This document shows, one piece after another, positions 62,421 to 64,000 of a stretch of 64,000 nucleotides of DNA; position 1 is the stretch's first letter; each line of letters begins with the position of its first letter. Origin of the DNA: Daucus carota subsp. sativus (lineage: Eukaryota; Streptophyta; Magnoliopsida; Apiales; Apiaceae); assembly GCF_001625215.2 (NCBI RefSeq), contig NC_030383.2, positions 52,572,380 through 52,636,379 on the forward strand, read 5' to 3'. A program made the translations under genes and the position numbers. The notes under the pieces are model-generated. The model searched no databases. It saw only the letters and a list, made by a program, of their open reading frames with translations, and was not told where the DNA came from.

Positions 62421-62494
62421 CAACCAAAATAGGTCTCCAAAATATTTCAGACAACAACGTGCAAAATATAATTCGTTTATGGGTTTTTCTGTGA

Positions 62495-62660
62495 TGAGCC
62501 CATGAGCATACAATAATCACTAACTTTTATGAGAATGGTAAGTTTTAATTGGTGGATGAATAATAAATGTTGATGGTCCTCCTTCATGCACACTAATTCC
62601 ACCAATAAAAACAAGTCATTTTTATGAGGATTTGGTGTTTATTGTGTGCTCTTGAGCACA
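62495..62660. mobile_element. Small MITE, termini TGAGCCCATGAGCATACAAT
   Basis: The left end TGAGCCCATGAGCATACAATAA and the complement of the right end TGTGCTCAAGAGCACACAAT are clearly related, and the inverted similarity continues inward to ATGAGAATG / CATTTTTATGAG. It is about 166 bp with no ORF. The target duplication is unclear. Confidence 0.65.
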
Positions 62661-62738
62661 CATTAGAAAGACAGTTCATTAATATTAACATAGAAAGTTT
62701 AGAAAGTCACACTTGAGACTATGATTGAAACCCTGAAA

Positions 62739-62904
62739 ATTGGGAAATATTGATTTCAGTTGACCAAGATGTTTTAGGTTTTGTCTTGGCTGCTTCTTTA
62801 ACTGTTATTTTAACGTCATTCATTGGGAAATATTGATTTCAGGTGACCGAGATGTTTTAGGTTCTGTCTTGGCTGCTCCTGTAACTATTGTCTTAACATC
62901 ATTC
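62739..62904. repeat. 83-bp tandem duplication
   Basis: Two adjacent units begin ATTGGGAAATATTGATTTCA (62739 and 62822) and share CGAGATGTTTTAGGTTCTGT-like sequence, with about a dozen differences, so the duplication is older than the 61-bp one at 19.0 kb. It has no reading frame of interest. Confidence 0.85.
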
Positions 62905-63142
62905 GATCGATCCATGAATTTGGGATGTCTAACATAAAATAATGAGTTGAATTATACCTTCAAACAAAACAAAGAAGAATACCTTATAATCAAATATAGA
63001 ATCTCATCTAAATTTACATTAAATTCTAAGTTTGAGATAATTAACTTTTTATTATGAAGAATGATCATATCCAAAATGTTAATCAATAAATGTGGATTAA
63101 AAAAAACATGATTTTATGTAAACTTAATCATGTAATATATAC

Positions 63143-63200
<58 letters not shown>

Positions 63201-64000
63201 TTTATTCATGATTTTATTCTGAATTTTATAATATTTCGTGTTAATAATTTAGATGAGTTTGGATGTTAGGATCATATATTAAGTTTGATTGGTATGTAAT
63301 TATATAGTTATAATCTTAACAAATCATCAGTTAGAGTTTAACGGTAGTATTCAGTATTTTTTTTCTTTGTGCTAAAAAAGAATGCTAAAAAGAACAGATA
63401 TCCAATTCAGCATATAAACAAGAATGTGATGCCAAAAAAAAAAGTAAAATTATACATATTTAAGTTGGAGAGCAGCTAGATAGGCACTTGTCTTCCCATG
63501 ATTAACCACCAACACGCAATTAGATTCTAGTCGAATGCATTGGCAAGCAGCATTGCAACAGCCAACAGAGCTCATCAAGGTGAGTCATCTGTTCTAAGAC
63601 ACCCTTTTCCAACGTAGCAGACTACTTTTCAGAAGTAGAAAACACTTAAACTCATATTTAATGCTGCTTATAATCGATTATCCAGCAAAATTTTGAATTT
63701 ACTGATTTAAGCTTTTCCATAACAAGATACCTGATGATCGGATCTCACAACCATGCTGATATGTTGCCTTCTAATTTATAACACTACTCGCACATCAACA
63801 AACACAAACCTTTCACTGTTATGGTCATTATGTCGGTAAGTTGAGTTGGGTTAAGCCGAAAAGTTCTGGCAACAACTAGTCGTCAACCAGTGGGCATCTA
63901 GTGAACAATATAACATATGATATATATAGTTTCAAACGAAAGAGTGCAATATAGTTTTACTACTACCATATATTGTTTAATTCTTTTATATATAACTGTA
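62905..64000. other. AT-rich intergenic end of window
   Basis: A (TA)n run of about 50 bases lies at 63145-63198. No gene was supported in the final 1.1 kb. Confidence 0.45.
63145..63198. repeat. (TA)n microsatellite
   Basis: A nearly pure TA run interrupted once by TG. Confidence 0.9.

Overview
The window is nuclear DNA of a flowering plant, most likely a dicot. It is AT-rich, its genes are split by GT-AG introns, and gene families and transposons are plant-type throughout. A complete STR-type ABCG transporter, a gene kept by hosts of arbuscular mycorrhizal fungi, argues against a Brassicaceae genome. I cannot fix the family from the sequence alone. All exon models below were built by hand from splice sites, reading phase and remembered family conservation.

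Left part (1-25,600). A truncated LTR lies at the window edge, followed on the minus strand by an eight-exon LRR gene resembling STK11-interacting protein (741-8660). A GC-rich repeat pair carrying a nested Stowaway MITE comes next. A five-exon Golgi nucleotide-sugar transporter (12019-16075, minus) follows, and its large first intron holds a strongly palindromic fold-back element. Then come a solo LTR with a perfect 5-bp target duplication, a duplicated gene 5' end at 20.1 kb, a short MITE, and a plant-mobile-domain (PMD) gene (22997-25547, plus).

Centre (25,600-48,300). STR (26375-29103, plus) converges on a J-domain protein gene (29805-30950, minus). A MITE-rich gap of about 3.5 kb follows, including a Tourist-like element nested inside a larger fold-back element. 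The 19-exon gene for the beta subunit of cytosolic phenylalanyl-tRNA synthetase (34902-42701, minus) carries a solo LTR in one intron. After an AT-rich gap come a broken small gene (44618-45154) and an LRR receptor kinase with an atypical catalytic loop (45573-48234, minus).

Right part (48,300-64,000). This is dominated by a 12.97-kb Ty3/gypsy element (49445-62415) flanked by CTTGG target duplications, with two LTRs of 1047 bp each. Its dual RNase H identifies the Tat lineage. It also carries an antisense additional ORF (aORF) region with its own apparent TATA box. The coding regions hold several stops and frameshifts although the LTRs differ at only about 11 sites. More than 40 copies of a GC palindrome (core GGGCGCGCCC or variants) are scattered through the element. 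Several form close pairs in noncoding gaps between aORF exon blocks. This is the most unusual signal in the window.

The host genes are unrelated housekeeping, signalling and symbiosis genes; there is no operon-like organisation. The accessory sequence between them is mostly small inverted-repeat transposons and LTR remains.
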